This document shows positions 6,651 through 16,484 of a stretch of 64,000 nt of DNA, one piece after another. Position numbers and translations under genes: made by a program. The stretch's first letter is position 1; each line of letters begins with the position of its first letter. The DNA lies in assembly GCF_900167255.1 (NCBI RefSeq), contig NZ_FUYB01000020.1, forward strand, positions 1 through 64,000, in the 5' to 3' direction. Origin of the DNA: Thiothrix eikelboomii. GTDB taxonomy: Bacteria > Pseudomonadota > Gammaproteobacteria > Thiotrichales > Thiotrichaceae. The notes beneath the pieces are model-generated. The model searched no databases, was not told where the DNA came from, and saw nothing but the letters and a program-made list of their open reading frames with translations.

Positions 6651-9023
6651 ATGCACGGTCTTGCAATAAGCAGCTTTTTAGGTATTTATGCATTAGCTTG
6701 GTTCACCAACCTGCCCGATAAGCGTTGGTGTTTCCTCATGGTTGCGTTTTCAATCTTAATCTTAGGATTATTAAGGCTACTGCCCCTTGGACGCAAGTAC
6801 TTACTCTATACAATCTGTATTTTTCTAAGTTTTTCCTATGCTTGCTGGACAGCAAATACGATTGCTCAAGCTCAATTACCACAGGTCTTTGAAGGAAAAA
6901 ATCTGCAAGTGGTCGGTCTAGTACAGGATCTTCCTGAGGCTTCAAAAACAGGTTACAACTTTTTACTCCAAGTAGAAAAGGTTTTGGCGGTAGACGGTCA
7001 GCCAGACCCTGCAATTGCTTTTGCAGGCCGAGTGCGCCTCGCTTGGTATTCACAGCCAAACGAGGCGCTGCCTGAGCTACAAGCAGGTGAGCGTTGGCAA
7101 TTCGTGATTCGGGCTAAGCGTCCGCATGGTTTAAGTAATCCGAGTGGTTTTGATTATGAGCGTTGGCTGTTCGCTGAGCGGATTATAGCCACTGGCTATG
7201 TGCGTGAAAAAGAAGATGCTATCCGTTTAGCGCTACCCGCACGCTTTTCGGTTGACTCAATACGTGAATACATTAATCGAGCGATTGCTAAAGCCTTAGG
7301 CGAGCAAGCAAGTACTGGTCTAGTTCAGGGCTTAGCGGTAGCGGCTACAGCGGGCATTAGTCAAAAGCAATGGCAAGTTTTGAAAGCGACGGGTACTGCA
7401 CATCTTTTGTCAATTTCAGGGCTACATATTGCAATGGTGGCAAGTTTAGGTTGGCTCGCCATGTCGTTGGTTTGGTGGCTATTGCCTGCGCTGTATTTAT
7501 ATTTACCCGTGCGCTTAGCGGGGGGCATAGTGGGTGCAGGCTTGGCGACAGCTTATGCTTTATTGGCGGGCTTTAATATTCCTACTCAGCGCTCCTTGGT
7601 GATGGTATTAATTTTAATGCTGGGTTTATTACTCAGGCAGCGCTTGTCGTTTAGTGTAAGTTTTGCTTGGGCCGTGTTAGTGGTTTTGATGCTAGATCCA
7701 CTTGCTCCCTTGACGCTAGGGTTTTGGTTATCTTTCGGCTCGGTTGCTCTCTTAGCTTTGCTCAGTCAGCATCAGGCTCACTCGAAAGGGGTGAGGTTGT
7801 TTAGTCTGCAGTTAAGCTTGTCGATGTTTTTGATTCCACTCAATATTGCTTTTTTTTCGAGTCTACCTGTGTATTCACCCCTTGCTAATTTAGTGGCGAT
7901 TCCTTGGGTGACGCTGGTGGTCGTACCGTTGATTTTGCTGGGTATTTTAGTTTTGCCACTCTCCTTTGAGGGGGCGAGTGGGCTTTGGCAGTTAGCGGCT
8001 AAGGCTTTAGACGGGCTGGAATGGGGGTTAACTTATTTAGCTGAGTTGCCGAATGCTTTGCTCTATTTCCCTGAGTTGCCTTGGTATTGGTTGGTGCTGG
8101 CAATGTTGGGGATGTTATTGATCTTATTGCCACGCGGTATCCCTGGGCGTTGGTTAGGTTTAATTTGCTTGCTGCCTTTGTTGACTTGGCAGCCTTCAAA
8201 ACCCGCACTAGGTGAGTTCCGTTTAACTGTATTGGATGTAGGGCAAGGTTTAGCTACCGTGATTCAAACCGCTGAGCATAGTTTGGTATTTGATACAGGC
8301 TCGAAGTCGCCGTATGGATTTGATATGGGCGAGGTAGTATTGGCACCGTGGTTGCGTTCACAGCAGCTTAGTTCTCTGGATATGTTAATGGTATCCCACG
8401 GGGATAATGATCACCGTGGCGGAGCAGATTACTTACTGGAGCATTTTTCAGTACAACAGTTAGTCACCAATGATCAGGCTAATTTTCCCAAGTCAGCGGG
8501 GCAGGCGTGGTCAGTTAATACGCCCTTAACAATGTGTGCGGCTGGGCAAACTTGGGTTTGGGATGAGGTGAGATTTGAAGTGCTAAATCCGCTACCCAAG
8601 ATCAAGCATAGCAAGGAGAATAATCAGGCTTGTGTGCTTAGAGTCAGTAATGGCGGTCACGCTTTGCTTTTACCAGCGGATATTGAGCAGGCAGCTGAGC
8701 AAGCTTTACTGGCACAAGGGAGTAAGCTTCAGGCCGATGTGGTGCTCGTCCCACATCATGGCAGTAAAACTTCCTCATCTATAAAATTTTTGCAAGCACT
8801 TACACCTAAACTAGCGATTGTTAGTAGTGGGTATTTAAATCGCTTTCATCATCCTCATCCAAAGATTGTTGAGCGCTATCAAGCCCAAGGGATTGAGCTA
8901 TTAAACACGGCTGCTACCGGGGCGATTGAGGTCAATTTCCCTCGGTTAGCACAGCAGGCCTTGATAATTTCTTCGTATCGAGAACAGCAGGCGGGTTTTT
9001 GGAAGAGCTGGGAAGGGCATTGA
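6651..9023 (+). CDS. comEC: DNA internalization competence protein ComEC/Rec2
   Basis: This 790-aa inner-membrane channel protein imports single-stranded DNA during transformation. N-terminal TM helices and a DUF4131 region (about 1-200) are followed by the Competence domain with SISGLHIAMVASLGWLAM and about eight TM helices (about 215-500). A C-terminal metallo-beta-lactamase-like domain begins near LTVLDVGQGLA, with FDTG and metal-binding VSHGDNDHRGGADYL, and later VPHHGSKTSS. All three domains are complete. Length is typical. No convincing Shine-Dalgarno precedes ATG 6651. Its presence implies a type IV pilus-dependent uptake system elsewhere in the genome. Confidence 0.92.
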   Translation: MHGLAISSFLGIYALAWFTNLPDKRWCFLMVAFSILILGLLRLLPLGRKYLLYTICIFLSFSYACWTANTIAQAQLPQVFEGKNLQVVGLVQDLPEASKTGYNFLLQVEKVLAVDGQPDPAIAFAGRVRLAWYSQPNEALPELQAGERWQFVIRAKRPHGLSNPSGFDYERWLFAERIIATGYVREKEDAIRLALPARFSVDSIREYINRAIAKALGEQASTGLVQGLAVAATAGISQKQWQVLKATGTAHLLSISGLHIAMVASLGWLAMSLVWWLLPALYLYLPVRLAGGIVGAGLATAYALLAGFNIPTQRSLVMVLILMLGLLLRQRLSFSVSFAWAVLVVLMLDPLAPLTLGFWLSFGSVALLALLSQHQAHSKGVRLFSLQLSLSMFLIPLNIAFFSSLPVYSPLANLVAIPWVTLVVVPLILLGILVLPLSFEGASGLWQLAAKALDGLEWGLTYLAELPNALLYFPELPWYWLVLAMLGMLLILLPRGIPGRWLGLICLLPLLTWQPSKPALGEFRLTVLDVGQGLATVIQTAEHSLVFDTGSKSPYGFDMGEVVLAPWLRSQQLSSLDMLMVSHGDNDHRGGADYLLEHFSVQQLVTNDQANFPKSAGQAWSVNTPLTMCAAGQTWVWDEVRFEVLNPLPKIKHSKENNQACVLRVSNGGHALLLPADIEQAAEQALLAQGSKLQADVVLVPHHGSKTSSSIKFLQALTPKLAIVSSGYLNRFHHPHPKIVERYQAQGIELLNTAATGAIEVNFPRLAQQALIISSYREQQAGFWKSWEGH

Positions 9024-9429
9024 GAGGTCTTGAGTGAAAACTAGGTTAGATGAGGGCTTTTATTCATGCCATGTTTAGCTCTTACAGCATAGTCTTGTGG
9101 GTAGATTGTGATCAGCAGCTTGATCCCATGATCAGCCTAAATCGCTGTCAACAATAAATAAAATAAATATGACAAGGGCGCACAGTGGGCAATTTTCCCC
9201 GGAATAAAACTCTTTTACAGTTTAGATAGTCTAATATTTAGAACACGACTGTGGCTTTGTTATTGGCAGATACATTTCGTTACATTGGTTCTGTGGTCAT
9301 TGGGTTTTCGGTATGAAACATGCAAGAGTAATCCCTATATCCGTGTCTACATTCTTAAGTTGTTATTGCATTTCAATCATAGTCAGCTAGCTAGGTTAGC
9401 GGATCGGCTAAGCTGAGAAGGGGTTAAAC
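9024..9429. other. 406-bp intergenic region upstream of prkA
   Basis: No convincing gene is present. A 25-codon hydrophobic frame from ATG 9313 has no good ribosome site. TGATCAGC occurs twice (9109-9116 and 9129-9136). No sigma70 promoter with correct spacing was found. One sigma54-like GG-N10-GC site lies at 9308-9325. This is probably the long regulatory leader of the prkA-yeaH operon. Confidence 0.5.
9308..9325 (+). promoter_or_regulatory. candidate sigma54 promoter for prkA
   Basis: TCGGTATGAAACATGCAA has GG (9310-9311), exactly 10 bases, then GC (9322-9323), with a good -12 box (ATGCAA) but an imperfect -24 box (CGGTA for TGGCA). About 1-2 GG-N10-GC matches are expected by chance in 400 bases, so this is weak. 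Enterobacterial yeaG (prkA) operons are known to depend on sigma54/NtrC, and rpoN is in this window. Confidence 0.3.
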
Positions 9430-11352
9430 ATGAGTATTTTCAGTCACTACCAGTCGCGGTATGAGTCATTAAAGGAAGAAGAATACACTCTACAAGAATA
9501 CCTTGAACTCTGCAAAAAAGAGCCGATGACTTATGCTACGGGTGCTGAGCGGTTGCTGTGGGCGATTGGTCAGCCGGAGTTGGTAGATACTTCACGTGAT
9601 TCACGGATGAGCCGAATTTTTTCCAATAAAGTGATTCGGCGCTATCCAGCATTTTCAGAATTTTATGGCATGGAGGATGCGATTGAGCAAATCGTTTCCT
9701 TCTTACGTCATTCAGCACAAGGCTTAGAGGAAAGTAAGCAAGTGCTGTATCTGTTAGGACCTGTCGGTGGTGGTAAGTCTTCTTTAGCAGAGCGCCTGAA
9801 GGCTTTAATGGAAAAAGCGCCGATTTATTGCATTAAAGGCTCGCCAGTGAATGAGTCACCGTTAGGCTTATTCAATCCCGAAGAAGACGGGGCAATTTTA
9901 GAGGAAGATTATGGGATTCCTCGGCGTTATTTGCGCACCATTATGTCACCTTGGGCAGTCAAACGCTTAAAAGAGTTCGGTGGTGATATTACCCAGTTTA
10001 AGGTGGTGAGACGCTATCCTTCGCGTCTCAATCAAATTGCTTTGTCTAAAACTGAGCCGGGCGATGAAAATAACCAAGACATCTCTGCTTTAGTGGGTAA
10101 AGTGGATATTCGTAAGCTCGAAGATTTTCCACAAAATGATGCCGATGCCTATAGTTATTCCGGTGGTTTATGCTTATCTAACCAAGGTTTAATGGAGTTT
10201 GTTGAGATGTTTAAAGCACCTATTAAGGTGCTGCATCCTTTATTGACGGCGACACAAGAAGGTAATTATAACGGGACGGAAAGCATCGGAGCGATTCCAT
10301 TCTCGGGGGTGATTTTGGCACACTCGAATGAGTCAGAATGGCAAACTTTTAAAAATAATCGCAATAATGAAGCTTTCATTGATCGGGTTTCGATTGTTAA
10401 AGTCCCGTATTGCTTGCGTGTTACGGAAGAAATCAAAATCTACGAGAAGTTATTGTTTAATAGCTCCTTAGCTCAATCAGCTTGCGCCCCTGATACCTTA
10501 AAAATGTTAGCGCAATTTGTGATTTTATCGCGCTTGAAAGAACCAGAAAATTCGAATCGCTATTCAAAAATGCGAATTTATGATGGTGAAAATCTTAAGG
10601 ACATTGACCCTAAAGCGAAGACTATCCAAGAATACCAAGATGCCGCTGGTGTAGATGAGGGGATGTCTGGCTTATCAACCCGTTTTGCGTTTAAAATTCT
10701 CTCCAAAGTATTTAACTTTGATGCGGTCGAAGTCGCAGCTGATCCTGTGCATTTAATGTATGTCTTAGAAAAGCAAGTCGAGAAAGAGCAATTCCCCGCA
10801 GAAGTGCAAGCTCGCTATATTAGTTTCATTAAAGAATACTTATCACCGCGCTATGTCGACTTTATCGGTAAAGAAATTCAAACCGCTTATTTAGAGTCTT
10901 ATTCTGAATACGGTCAGAATTTGTTTGATCGTTATGTTACCTATGCCGATTTCTGGATTCAAGATCAAGAATATCGTGATCCTGAAACAGGTGATTTCCT
11001 CGATCGCTCAGCTTTAAATTCAGATTTAGAGAAAATTGAGAAGCCAGCGGGTATTAGTAATCCGAAAGATTTTCGGAATGAAATCGTTAATTTCGTATTA
11101 CGGGCGCGTGCTAATAATAGTGGTAAGAATCCCACTTGGACGAGCTATGAAAAGTTACGCCGCGTGATTGAAATGAAGATGTTCTCAAGTACTGAGGATT
11201 TATTACCAGTGATCTCTTATGGTGCGAAATCCTCAGCGGATGAACAACGTAAGCATGATAATTTTGTTGAGCGGATGATGAAGCGTGGTTATACCGAGAA
11301 ACAAGTACGCTTGTTGGCCGAATGGTATTTGCGGGTACGTAAGTCACAGTAA
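9430..11352 (+). CDS. prkA: PrkA-family serine protein kinase (YeaG)
   Basis: This 640-aa protein has the full PrkA layout. An AAA+ domain (about 60-400) has Walker A LGPVGGGKSSLAERL and downstream VIYCIKGSPV-type strand residues (here PIYCIKGSPVNESPL). A C-terminal PrkA kinase-like domain (about 410-640) ends in WYLRVRKSQ. PrkA/YeaG is a cytosolic stress and starvation-linked ATPase/kinase, normally co-expressed with YeaH and often with SpoVR. ATG 9430 has AAGGGG about 8 bases upstream. yeaH follows 30 bases later on the same strand. Confidence 0.93.
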   Translation: MSIFSHYQSRYESLKEEEYTLQEYLELCKKEPMTYATGAERLLWAIGQPELVDTSRDSRMSRIFSNKVIRRYPAFSEFYGMEDAIEQIVSFLRHSAQGLEESKQVLYLLGPVGGGKSSLAERLKALMEKAPIYCIKGSPVNESPLGLFNPEEDGAILEEDYGIPRRYLRTIMSPWAVKRLKEFGGDITQFKVVRRYPSRLNQIALSKTEPGDENNQDISALVGKVDIRKLEDFPQNDADAYSYSGGLCLSNQGLMEFVEMFKAPIKVLHPLLTATQEGNYNGTESIGAIPFSGVILAHSNESEWQTFKNNRNNEAFIDRVSIVKVPYCLRVTEEIKIYEKLLFNSSLAQSACAPDTLKMLAQFVILSRLKEPENSNRYSKMRIYDGENLKDIDPKAKTIQEYQDAAGVDEGMSGLSTRFAFKILSKVFNFDAVEVAADPVHLMYVLEKQVEKEQFPAEVQARYISFIKEYLSPRYVDFIGKEIQTAYLESYSEYGQNLFDRYVTYADFWIQDQEYRDPETGDFLDRSALNSDLEKIEKPAGISNPKDFRNEIVNFVLRARANNSGKNPTWTSYEKLRRVIEMKMFSSTEDLLPVISYGAKSSADEQRKHDNFVERMMKRGYTEKQVRLLAEWYLRVRKSQ

Positions 11353-11382
11353 TGGTAATGGACTGTCCAAAGGAGTGCCGTA

Positions 11383-12666
11383 ATGGCCTATGTTGTTGAC
11401 CGTCGTTTAAATAGTAAAAACAAAAGCTTAGTCAATCGACAACGCTTTTTGAAGCGCTATCATGAGCAAATCCGTGAAGCTGTCTCGGATGCTGTGAGCC
11501 GTCGCAATATTACGGATATGCAGCGCGGAGATAGTATTACTATCCCCAAGCGGGATATTTCTGAACCGGTATTTCGGCATGGTCAGGGGGGGCAACGCGA
11601 TATTGTCCACCCCGGCAATAAAGAATTTGTGCAAGGTGACCGGATTCAACGTCCGCCTGCGGGCGGTGGAGGTGGTTCGGGTTCTGGTGAAGCTTCGGAT
11701 TCAGGCGAAGGAGAAGATGATTTTGTCTTTCAAATTTCGCAGGCTGAGTTTTTAGAGTATCTATTTGAGGATCTAGCTCTACCGAATATGGTTAAGCGCC
11801 AATTAGCAGGCAGCGATGCTTTTGAAACGCATCGTGCAGGCTTTAGTGAGGTGGGCAATCCGAATCAAATCAATATTGTGCGTACCATGCGCAGTGCACA
11901 AGCGCGACGGATTGCTTTAAGTGGTAAAGCACGGCGGCGGCGGCGTGAGGTGCTGGCTGAATTAGCAGAAGAAAATGATGAGGAAGAATCAAAGCTCAAT
12001 GAAGCAGAGCGCTTAGCGTTAGAAGAGGAGCTGAGCCGTTTAAATTTCCGCTTGAATACTGTACCTTTTCTAGACGATTTCGATCTGAAATATAATCTGC
12101 ATATTCGTGTACCCAAACCCTCACCGAAAGCGGTGATGTTTTGCGTGATGGATGTGTCTGGTTCAATGACTCAGGATATTAAAGAAACGGCTAAACGTTT
12201 TTTCTTTTTGCTGTATTTATTCTTGCAAAAGAATTATGAGCAGATTGAAGTCGTATTTATTCGCCATCATACTCAAGCACAGGAAGTGGATGAGGAAACC
12301 TTTTTCTATTCACGTGAAACCGGTGGTACGGTAGTGTCGAGTGCCTTAAGTTTAATGTCAGATATTATTCATGAACGTTACTCGCCGGATGAGTGGAATA
12401 TTTATGGTGCACAAGCCTCGGACGGGGATAATTGGCAAGAAGATAATCAACGCTGCCATAAAGCTTTAGTGGATGGCATCTTACCGCATGTGCAGTATTT
12501 CACGTATATTGAAATTGGCGACCGTGACCCACAAGGCTTATGGCATTTGTATCAGCATTTAGAACGTGATTATGCTGACCGCTTTGCCATTCAACGGGTT
12601 AGAGATAATTCAGAGATTTATCCAGTATTTCGTGAATTGTTTAAGAAAACGATGGTGATTGATTAA
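11383..12666 (+). CDS. yeaH: YeaH/YhbH family protein (DUF444, VWA fold)
   Basis: This 427-aa protein has an Arg-rich N-terminus, a Gly/Ser-rich acidic linker (about 95-112, [20 protein letters not shown]) and a C-terminal VWA-like domain. A MIDAS-type motif [18 protein letters not shown] lies near residue 255. The partner of PrkA in the yeaGH stress locus, it has unknown biochemical activity. The start is preceded by AAGGAG. Length matches the family. The expected third gene, spoVR, lies 2.1 kb downstream beyond a reverse-oriented peptidase gene. Confidence 0.92.
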   Translation: MAYVVDRRLNSKNKSLVNRQRFLKRYHEQIREAVSDAVSRRNITDMQRGDSITIPKRDISEPVFRHGQGGQRDIVHPGNKEFVQGDRIQRPPAGGGGGSGSGEASDSGEGEDDFVFQISQAEFLEYLFEDLALPNMVKRQLAGSDAFETHRAGFSEVGNPNQINIVRTMRSAQARRIALSGKARRRRREVLAELAEENDEEESKLNEAERLALEEELSRLNFRLNTVPFLDDFDLKYNLHIRVPKPSPKAVMFCVMDVSGSMTQDIKETAKRFFFLLYLFLQKNYEQIEVVFIRHHTQAQEVDEETFFYSRETGGTVVSSALSLMSDIIHERYSPDEWNIYGAQASDGDNWQEDNQRCHKALVDGILPHVQYFTYIEIGDRDPQGLWHLYQHLERDYADRFAIQRVRDNSEIYPVFRELFKKTMVID

Positions 12667-12728
12667 AACTGATCAGTTTTAAGTGCTTAAGAGCTAGGTT
12701 CTTAAGAGCTAGGTTCGAACCTAGCTCT
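12665..12728. terminator. terminator region with two palindromes and a tandem 15-bp repeat
   Basis: Between the convergent yeaH and peptidase genes lie a perfect 16-base palindrome AAAACTGATCAGTTTT (12665-12680), then a 15-mer CTTAAGAGCTAGGTT repeated exactly in tandem (12686-12715). The second repeat copy runs into a perfect 24-base palindrome (12705-12728; half-site AGAGCTAGGTTC). Either hairpin can serve as a bidirectional terminator. The first is followed by a short T-run. Confidence 0.55.
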
Positions 12729-12744
12729 AGAGTCAGTTAAATTT

Positions 12745-14556
12745 TTAATCTGTAATGCCCACAGCGTTAAAGGCCGTTTTAATCTGTTTAAGAACCCCTG
12801 TTTCTGAGCCATACAAATCGGTGGCGGATTGAAGTACGGCTGCACGGGCATCTTTGAAGCTAGCCGTTGAGTTTAGATAGAAGAGACTTTGATAATAAAT
12901 ATCTAAAGTAGCTTGTGTGCCGAGAGCTTGAGTTATTAAATAGGCAGCATGATTGGGAATGCCAGAGTTAATGTGTACGCCGCCATTATCGGTTTTTTCT
13001 GTGCAGTGCTTTGCGATATATTGCTCGTCAGTATGGGCGGGCTGCCCCCAAGACTTCAGGGGATGGTTGACTGAATGATCATTTTCAGGGTATTGATCGG
13101 AGCGGAAGCTAGGGTCATCCATACGGCGTAGCGCGTATAGCCAAGGTTGGTAGGGTTTCATCGCATCTTCGGCTATGAGATAAGGATTGGCTGCACCTCT
13201 TTTAAGACTGAAGAGCATCGCAATGGCATCTGCCCATGATTCATTCAGTGCTCCAGGTTCTTTGCAATAAACTAAATCCGCTGTTGCGTCGATAACTGCA
13301 TGGGTAAGCTCATGAGAAACAATATCAAACGACCCCGCTAAGGTTTTAAATATTTTCTCTCCATCGCCATAAACCATGTAGTCACCACTCCAAAAGGCAT
13401 TGTCATAGCCTTCGCCCATGTCATCTCCGTAATGGACAACGGAGAGAACCCCCATCGCTAAGCCGCTATCTTGCCACCAACTTAAATCACCTAAGCCTTT
13501 ATAGAGGTTGATAACATTAATGCTATAGGTATAAGCGTCGATTGCGCTGGGGTCTTTCCACACATTATCTCGATCTTTTAAGAGGTCGATTCTGTCTAGG
13601 CCAACAGTATATTTGTAGGTTTCATATTGAACACTGGGGTTTTTACCTTGTTGGCTAGCCAGTAGGTAAATGCCATTAGCGTGTTTGGTGGTTTTAAACT
13701 TTTTGAGTTTACCCTGATGCCCGATGCCACTGCCCATAGCAGCCTCTCTGGTATCAAACTCATGCTGAGCTAGGGTGAGGCTAAACAAGGCTGGCAATGC
13801 GCGTGGTTTAAAGGCTTGGGCAGGGGTTGGGGTTGCTGCTAATGAGCTTGCTTGGAAGGGGTTAGCGATACCGGAGACCCGAGATTCACTGAGAATAATT
13901 GAGCCGTCTTGTGCATCCACCCAAATTTGGTATCGTGTTGGTGTCGGCTTAAGTTGTGGAGCAAATTGTATACGCCATGCTAAATGGGTTTGCCACTCCC
14001 AATGGAAATAAACTAAATCAGCTTGGTCAATGGTTGGGGCATTAGTGGCTGCACGCTGAGTGGCCTGCTGGGCCAGTCGGTGGGCGGTTGTTAGGTTGAT
14101 AGTCGGTTCTGGGGGAATCGTAATATCGGTTACCAAGTGATTGGCTATAGTGCGTAATTGTCCTTGTTGAAGGCGAGCTACTAATTTGCCACCGGCCACC
14201 TCTAAACCGTGATGGGTTTGTTGATAACTAAGCATCTGGCCTGCGGGGGTGTTTGCTGATTTATTAAATACCAGCTGAGTCTCGGCAGGTATACCGAGTA
14301 AACTACGATGCTGTTGAATAAAGTCAGCAATGAGATCACTGCCTGTTTTACGACTATTCAGATAGAGTTGACCTGATAAATAACGTGCGTGTTGCTGAGT
14401 TGCATCCCAAGTAATCGTGAGTTTGGGGTCTTGAGCACGGAGTTGTTGGAGTTCATCCATCGGATTAGCATGCACTAATGTGCTAACGGCACAGAACAAA
14501 CTAGCGGCTAAAACTAGTTGGCAGAGCTTAGGTGTGGCGGTCGTTTTTGAAGGCAT
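12745..14556 (-). CDS. secreted M4-family (thermolysin-like) zinc metallopeptidase
   Basis: This 603-aa preproenzyme has a signal peptide (about 1-30, cleavage near VHA-NP), then an FTP/PepSY-type propeptide (about 40-215), then the M4 catalytic domain. It carries zinc motif HELTHAVIDATADL, third ligand Glu in GALNESWADAIA, and the catalytic His region in DNGGVHINSGIPNHAAYLI. All catalytic residues are present, so a functional secreted protease is expected. It lies in reverse orientation between yeaH and spoVR, genes that are often adjacent, so it looks inserted. The gene is monocistronic. Cys residues in the mature part (YCKEPG, KHCTEK) may form a disulphide. Confidence 0.93.
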   Translation of the reverse strand: MPSKTTATPKLCQLVLAASLFCAVSTLVHANPMDELQQLRAQDPKLTITWDATQQHARYLSGQLYLNSRKTGSDLIADFIQQHRSLLGIPAETQLVFNKSANTPAGQMLSYQQTHHGLEVAGGKLVARLQQGQLRTIANHLVTDITIPPEPTINLTTAHRLAQQATQRAATNAPTIDQADLVYFHWEWQTHLAWRIQFAPQLKPTPTRYQIWVDAQDGSIILSESRVSGIANPFQASSLAATPTPAQAFKPRALPALFSLTLAQHEFDTREAAMGSGIGHQGKLKKFKTTKHANGIYLLASQQGKNPSVQYETYKYTVGLDRIDLLKDRDNVWKDPSAIDAYTYSINVINLYKGLGDLSWWQDSGLAMGVLSVVHYGDDMGEGYDNAFWSGDYMVYGDGEKIFKTLAGSFDIVSHELTHAVIDATADLVYCKEPGALNESWADAIAMLFSLKRGAANPYLIAEDAMKPYQPWLYALRRMDDPSFRSDQYPENDHSVNHPLKSWGQPAHTDEQYIAKHCTEKTDNGGVHINSGIPNHAAYLITQALGTQATLDIYYQSLFYLNSTASFKDARAAVLQSATDLYGSETGVLKQIKTAFNAVGITD

Positions 14557-14683
14557 CTAGGTTTCCATTCGTAGAGATTAGTTGAGTCATGTTAGGCTGG
14601 ATGCTGAGTAGCTTAGCATTGAGCAAAATTTAAGAGTAAGTGAGCAAGCATCCAGTATAGCTGGGCCAATGTCCTGTGTGTAT

Positions 14684-14735
14684 GGATACGCTGAGGCGGA
14701 TGGTGATGATATTTTGCTACTCTCAGCGGGTATCC
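14684..14735. repeat. long imperfect inverted repeat upstream of spoVR
   Basis: GGATACGCTGAG (14684-14695) pairs with CTCAGC (14722-14727) plus GTATCC (14730-14735), leaving a 2-base bulge and a 26-base loop. It sits in the 254-bp region between the divergent peptidase and spoVR genes. It could be an operator or a leader hairpin. No promoter was identified with confidence. Confidence 0.4.
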
Positions 14736-14810
14736 TTTGTTAGAGTGAGAAGTGATTGGCTTGTTTGCTGACAGCCTAATAAAGATTTACCGACAGGTTA
14801 GGACTAAAAG

Positions 14811-16316
14811 ATGAATAAAAACTACCTCTCCACCAGTTCCGAATGGACTTTTGAAACGATCGCAGCCTATGACCGTGAAATTGCCCGGATTGCGCGTGAT
14901 AAATTTCGGTTAGACACTTATCCCAATCAAATCGAGATTATTCGTTCTGACCAGATGATGGATGCTTATGCCTCGATTGGCATGCCGGTTTTTTATAATC
15001 ATTGGTCGTATGGCAAGCACTTCGTCAATGTAGAGCAGAACTACTCGCGTGGACGTATGGGCTTGGCGTATGAGATTGTGATTAATTCCAATCCTTGTAT
15101 TGCCTATTTAATGGAAGAGAACACTCTCACCATGCAAGCCTTGGTGATTGCCCATGCCTGCTATGGGCATAACTCTTTCTTTAAGGGTAATTATCTATTC
15201 CGCAATTGGACCGATGCGGAAGCGATTGTCGATTATCTATTATTTGCCAAGAATTATATTGCCGAATGCGAAGAGCGCTATGGGGTGCAGGCGGTTGAGC
15301 TATTGCTGGATTCTTGTCATGCCCTGATGAATTATGGGGTGGATCGTTATAAACGTCCTGTACCGATTTCAGCGGCGAAAGAAGCTTTGCGCCAGCAAGA
15401 GCGTGAGCAATATATTCAACAGCATATCAATGATTTATGGCGTACTTTACCGCCAAGATTGCATGTTGATGAGCAGCGGGAAATTCCGAAATTCCCCGTC
15501 GAGTCACAGGAAAATATTCTCTACTTTATTGAGAAAAACGCCCCCCTTCTCGAGGGCTGGCAGCGGGAAATCGTGCGTATTGTGCGTAAAGTGGCGCAAT
15601 ACTTCTATCCACAGCGCCAAACTCAAGTGATGAACGAAGGCTGGGCCACTTTCTGGCATTACACCATTTTAAATGAGTTATATGACGAAGGTTTAGTGAA
15701 TGAAGGCTTCATGATGGAGTTTTTGACTTCACATACTAATGTGGTGATGCAGCCTGATTTCGATAGCCGCTATTATTCGGGCATTAATCCGTATGCGCTT
15801 GGCTTTGCGATGATGAAAGATATTCGCCGCATTTGCCAAGAACCGACGGATGAGGATAAACGCTGGTTTCCCGATATCGCGGGTTCAGACTGGATTACTA
15901 CCCTCGATCAGGTGATGCGTAACTATCGTGATGAAAGCTTTATCCTGCAATTCATGTCGCCAAAAATCATGCGCGAGTTTCATTTCTTTGCCTTGCAAGA
16001 TGATGACCGTCGCAATGTGATTGATGTCACTGCGATCCACAATGACGAAGGCTATCGGTTACTGCGTGAGACTTTATCTCAGCAATATAATCTCAGTTCG
16101 CAAGAGCCGGATATTCAAGTGGAAAGTGTGAATATTCGGGGTGATCGTTCCCTGACGCTTTATCATCATATGCATAATCGGCGTCCTTTGAGCAATGATT
16201 GCTATGAGATGTTGCGGCATGTGCATCGCCTTTGGGGCTATGATGTGCATTTACACTCGGTCGAAACCGATGGGCGGCGGGTACGGAGTTATCATTTGCA
16301 GGAAGGGCGTGAGTAA
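14811..16316 (+). CDS. spoVR: SpoVR family protein (YcgB)
   Basis: This 501-aa protein matches the full SpoVR/YcgB length. Family landmarks include the N-terminal SSEWTFETIAAYDREIARIA, GLAYEIVINSNPCIAYLMEEN, HACYGHNSFFKGNYLF and NEGWATFWHYTILNELYDEG. The conserved His and Glu residues in these last motifs suggest metal binding. SpoVR functions with PrkA and YeaH in stress or starvation physiology; the molecular role is unknown. The start is preceded by AGGA about 7 bases upstream. It is physically separated from prkA-yeaH by an M4 peptidase gene and probably has its own promoter. Confidence 0.93.
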   Translation: MNKNYLSTSSEWTFETIAAYDREIARIARDKFRLDTYPNQIEIIRSDQMMDAYASIGMPVFYNHWSYGKHFVNVEQNYSRGRMGLAYEIVINSNPCIAYLMEENTLTMQALVIAHACYGHNSFFKGNYLFRNWTDAEAIVDYLLFAKNYIAECEERYGVQAVELLLDSCHALMNYGVDRYKRPVPISAAKEALRQQEREQYIQQHINDLWRTLPPRLHVDEQREIPKFPVESQENILYFIEKNAPLLEGWQREIVRIVRKVAQYFYPQRQTQVMNEGWATFWHYTILNELYDEGLVNEGFMMEFLTSHTNVVMQPDFDSRYYSGINPYALGFAMMKDIRRICQEPTDEDKRWFPDIAGSDWITTLDQVMRNYRDESFILQFMSPKIMREFHFFALQDDDRRNVIDVTAIHNDEGYRLLRETLSQQYNLSSQEPDIQVESVNIRGDRSLTLYHHMHNRRPLSNDCYEMLRHVHRLWGYDVHLHSVETDGRRVRSYHLQEGRE

Positions 16317-16368
16317 GCCCCAGTATTGGATAGCTGCTTGTTGTCAGGATCGTTTTCCTCTTTATCTT

Positions 16369-16410
16369 CTATTCCCAGCCTTTAGCTTTGGTGGCAAGCG
16401 CTGGGGATAG
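16369..16410 (+). terminator. possible terminator hairpin after spoVR
   Basis: CTATTCCCAGC (16369-16379) pairs with GCTGGGGATAG (16400-16410) through 11 bp including one G-U pair, with a 20-base loop. No strong T-run follows, so termination is not certain. Confidence 0.35.
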
Positions 16411-16484
16411 AGGCTGTCAATAGGTTAAGCCATGACCTAGGTCGCCTTCGGTGAAAAATCTAAATCCACTTGCGATTGCAGTGC

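Noticed and set aside
9043-9056. Another GG-N10-GC match upstream of prkA (AGGTTAGATGAGGGC)
   Set aside because: Only the invariant dinucleotides match; -24 and -12 flanks are poor and it lies close to the comEC stop.
9313-9390. 25-codon frame MKHARVIPIS... upstream of prkA
   Set aside because: It has no convincing ribosome site and lies in a probable leader region.
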